From the NCBI GenBank assembly GCA_963730225.1, contig CAVSQX010000004.1, positions 124,001 through 188,000 on the forward strand: DNA of 64,000 nucleotides, written 5' to 3'. Under the pieces are notes generated by a model. That model was given only the letters and a program-made list of their open reading frames with translations, was not told where the DNA came from and searched no databases. Origin of the DNA: CAVSQX01 sp963730225 (lineage in GTDB: Bacteria; Planctomycetota; Phycisphaerae; Tepidisphaerales; Tepidisphaeraceae). Positions within the stretch are counted from its first letter, which is position 1. Every line of letters starts with the position of its first letter. The position numbers and the translations under genes were made by a program. Below are positions 63,880 through 64,000 of this stretch, in pieces.

Positions 63880-64000
63880 AAACGCCGTCGTGGTACGGAC
63901 AAGATGCGGCGAAAACCGAATTCACTGGCGGCTGGCTAATCCAGAGCACGGTAGCGCAGCCTGATCGCCGGCGAACGACGCAATCCAGGAAGGTGTGTGT
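63876..64000 (+). CDS. Possible gene start running off the window
   Basis: An ATG overlapping the preceding stop (ATGA at 63876) opens a frame with no stop to the right edge (starts KTPSWYGQDAAKTEFTGGW). The overlap suggests an operon partner, but nothing is recognisable in the 41 codons seen. Confidence 0.25.
   Translation, partial: MKTPSWYGQDAAKTEFTGGWLIQSTVAQPDRRRTTQSRKVC

Overview
The window reads as chromosome of a planctomycete of the class Phycisphaerae, most likely the Tepidisphaerales/Humisphaera type. This is an inference from family signatures. Two secreted proteins start with the planctomycete LExR-like motif (ETLEDRRMMSV, ELLEGRRLLSV). Two others end in a dockerin-like DYTLIDN pair plus a PEP-CTERM sorting tail. 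There is a Phycisphaerae-type prepilin (FTLVELLVVIGIISLL) and a zinc-ribbon protein with the CGYDLTGLP signature. The DNA is GC-rich throughout, with one tRNA-Val(UAC), no rRNA, no CRISPR and no phage or IS element that I can recognise.

Layout. 0.4-8 kb: FkbM methyltransferase, then two large paralogous RTX/PKD/beta-helix surface proteins on the minus strand flanking a GT39-like membrane glycosyltransferase. 8-16.8 kb: OsmC, tRNA-Val, FAH-family hydrolase, an atypical Fur, an AraC regulator, a zinc-ribbon membrane protein, a TPR-GT9 protein coupled to tilS, and a TMTC-like membrane TPR protein. 16.9-24.7 kb: prepilin pair, a large cyclase-STAND-TPR regulator, a PlsC-type acyltransferase, an esterase and a nucleotidyltransferase toxin-antitoxin-like pair. 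24.7-36.4 kb: yebC, a TPR lipoprotein, hisG and the nusA-infB-DUF503-rbfA cluster, then a MalK/UgpC-type ATPase divergent from a YbjQ protein. 37-46.7 kb: a PEP-CTERM protein, cmoA, a methyltransferase, a second TPR-GT9 protein, prmC, two lipoproteins and DUF2752. 47-53 kb: GT4 glycosyltransferase, a RelE/HigB-type toxin-antitoxin pair and a GH10 xylanase-like secreted protein behind a LacI-type operator. 53-59 kb: moxR-DUF58-tgpA-cinA with overlapping starts. 59-64 kb: small proteins, a response regulator, groES-groEL and a PIN toxin-antitoxin pair.

Three signals cut across the window. (1) At least eight genes have a sigma70-like -10 box only 6-10 bases before the start codon and no Shine-Dalgarno, so leaderless transcription appears common here. 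(2) At least 15 single-base frame breaks split otherwise normal genes, including the groEL tail, six of them in the GH10 catalytic domain; indel errors in the assembly are the simplest cause. (3) Several families of short intergenic inverted repeats sit in front of groES, groEL, rbfA and a methyltransferase gene, and one related array lies in frame inside cinA.
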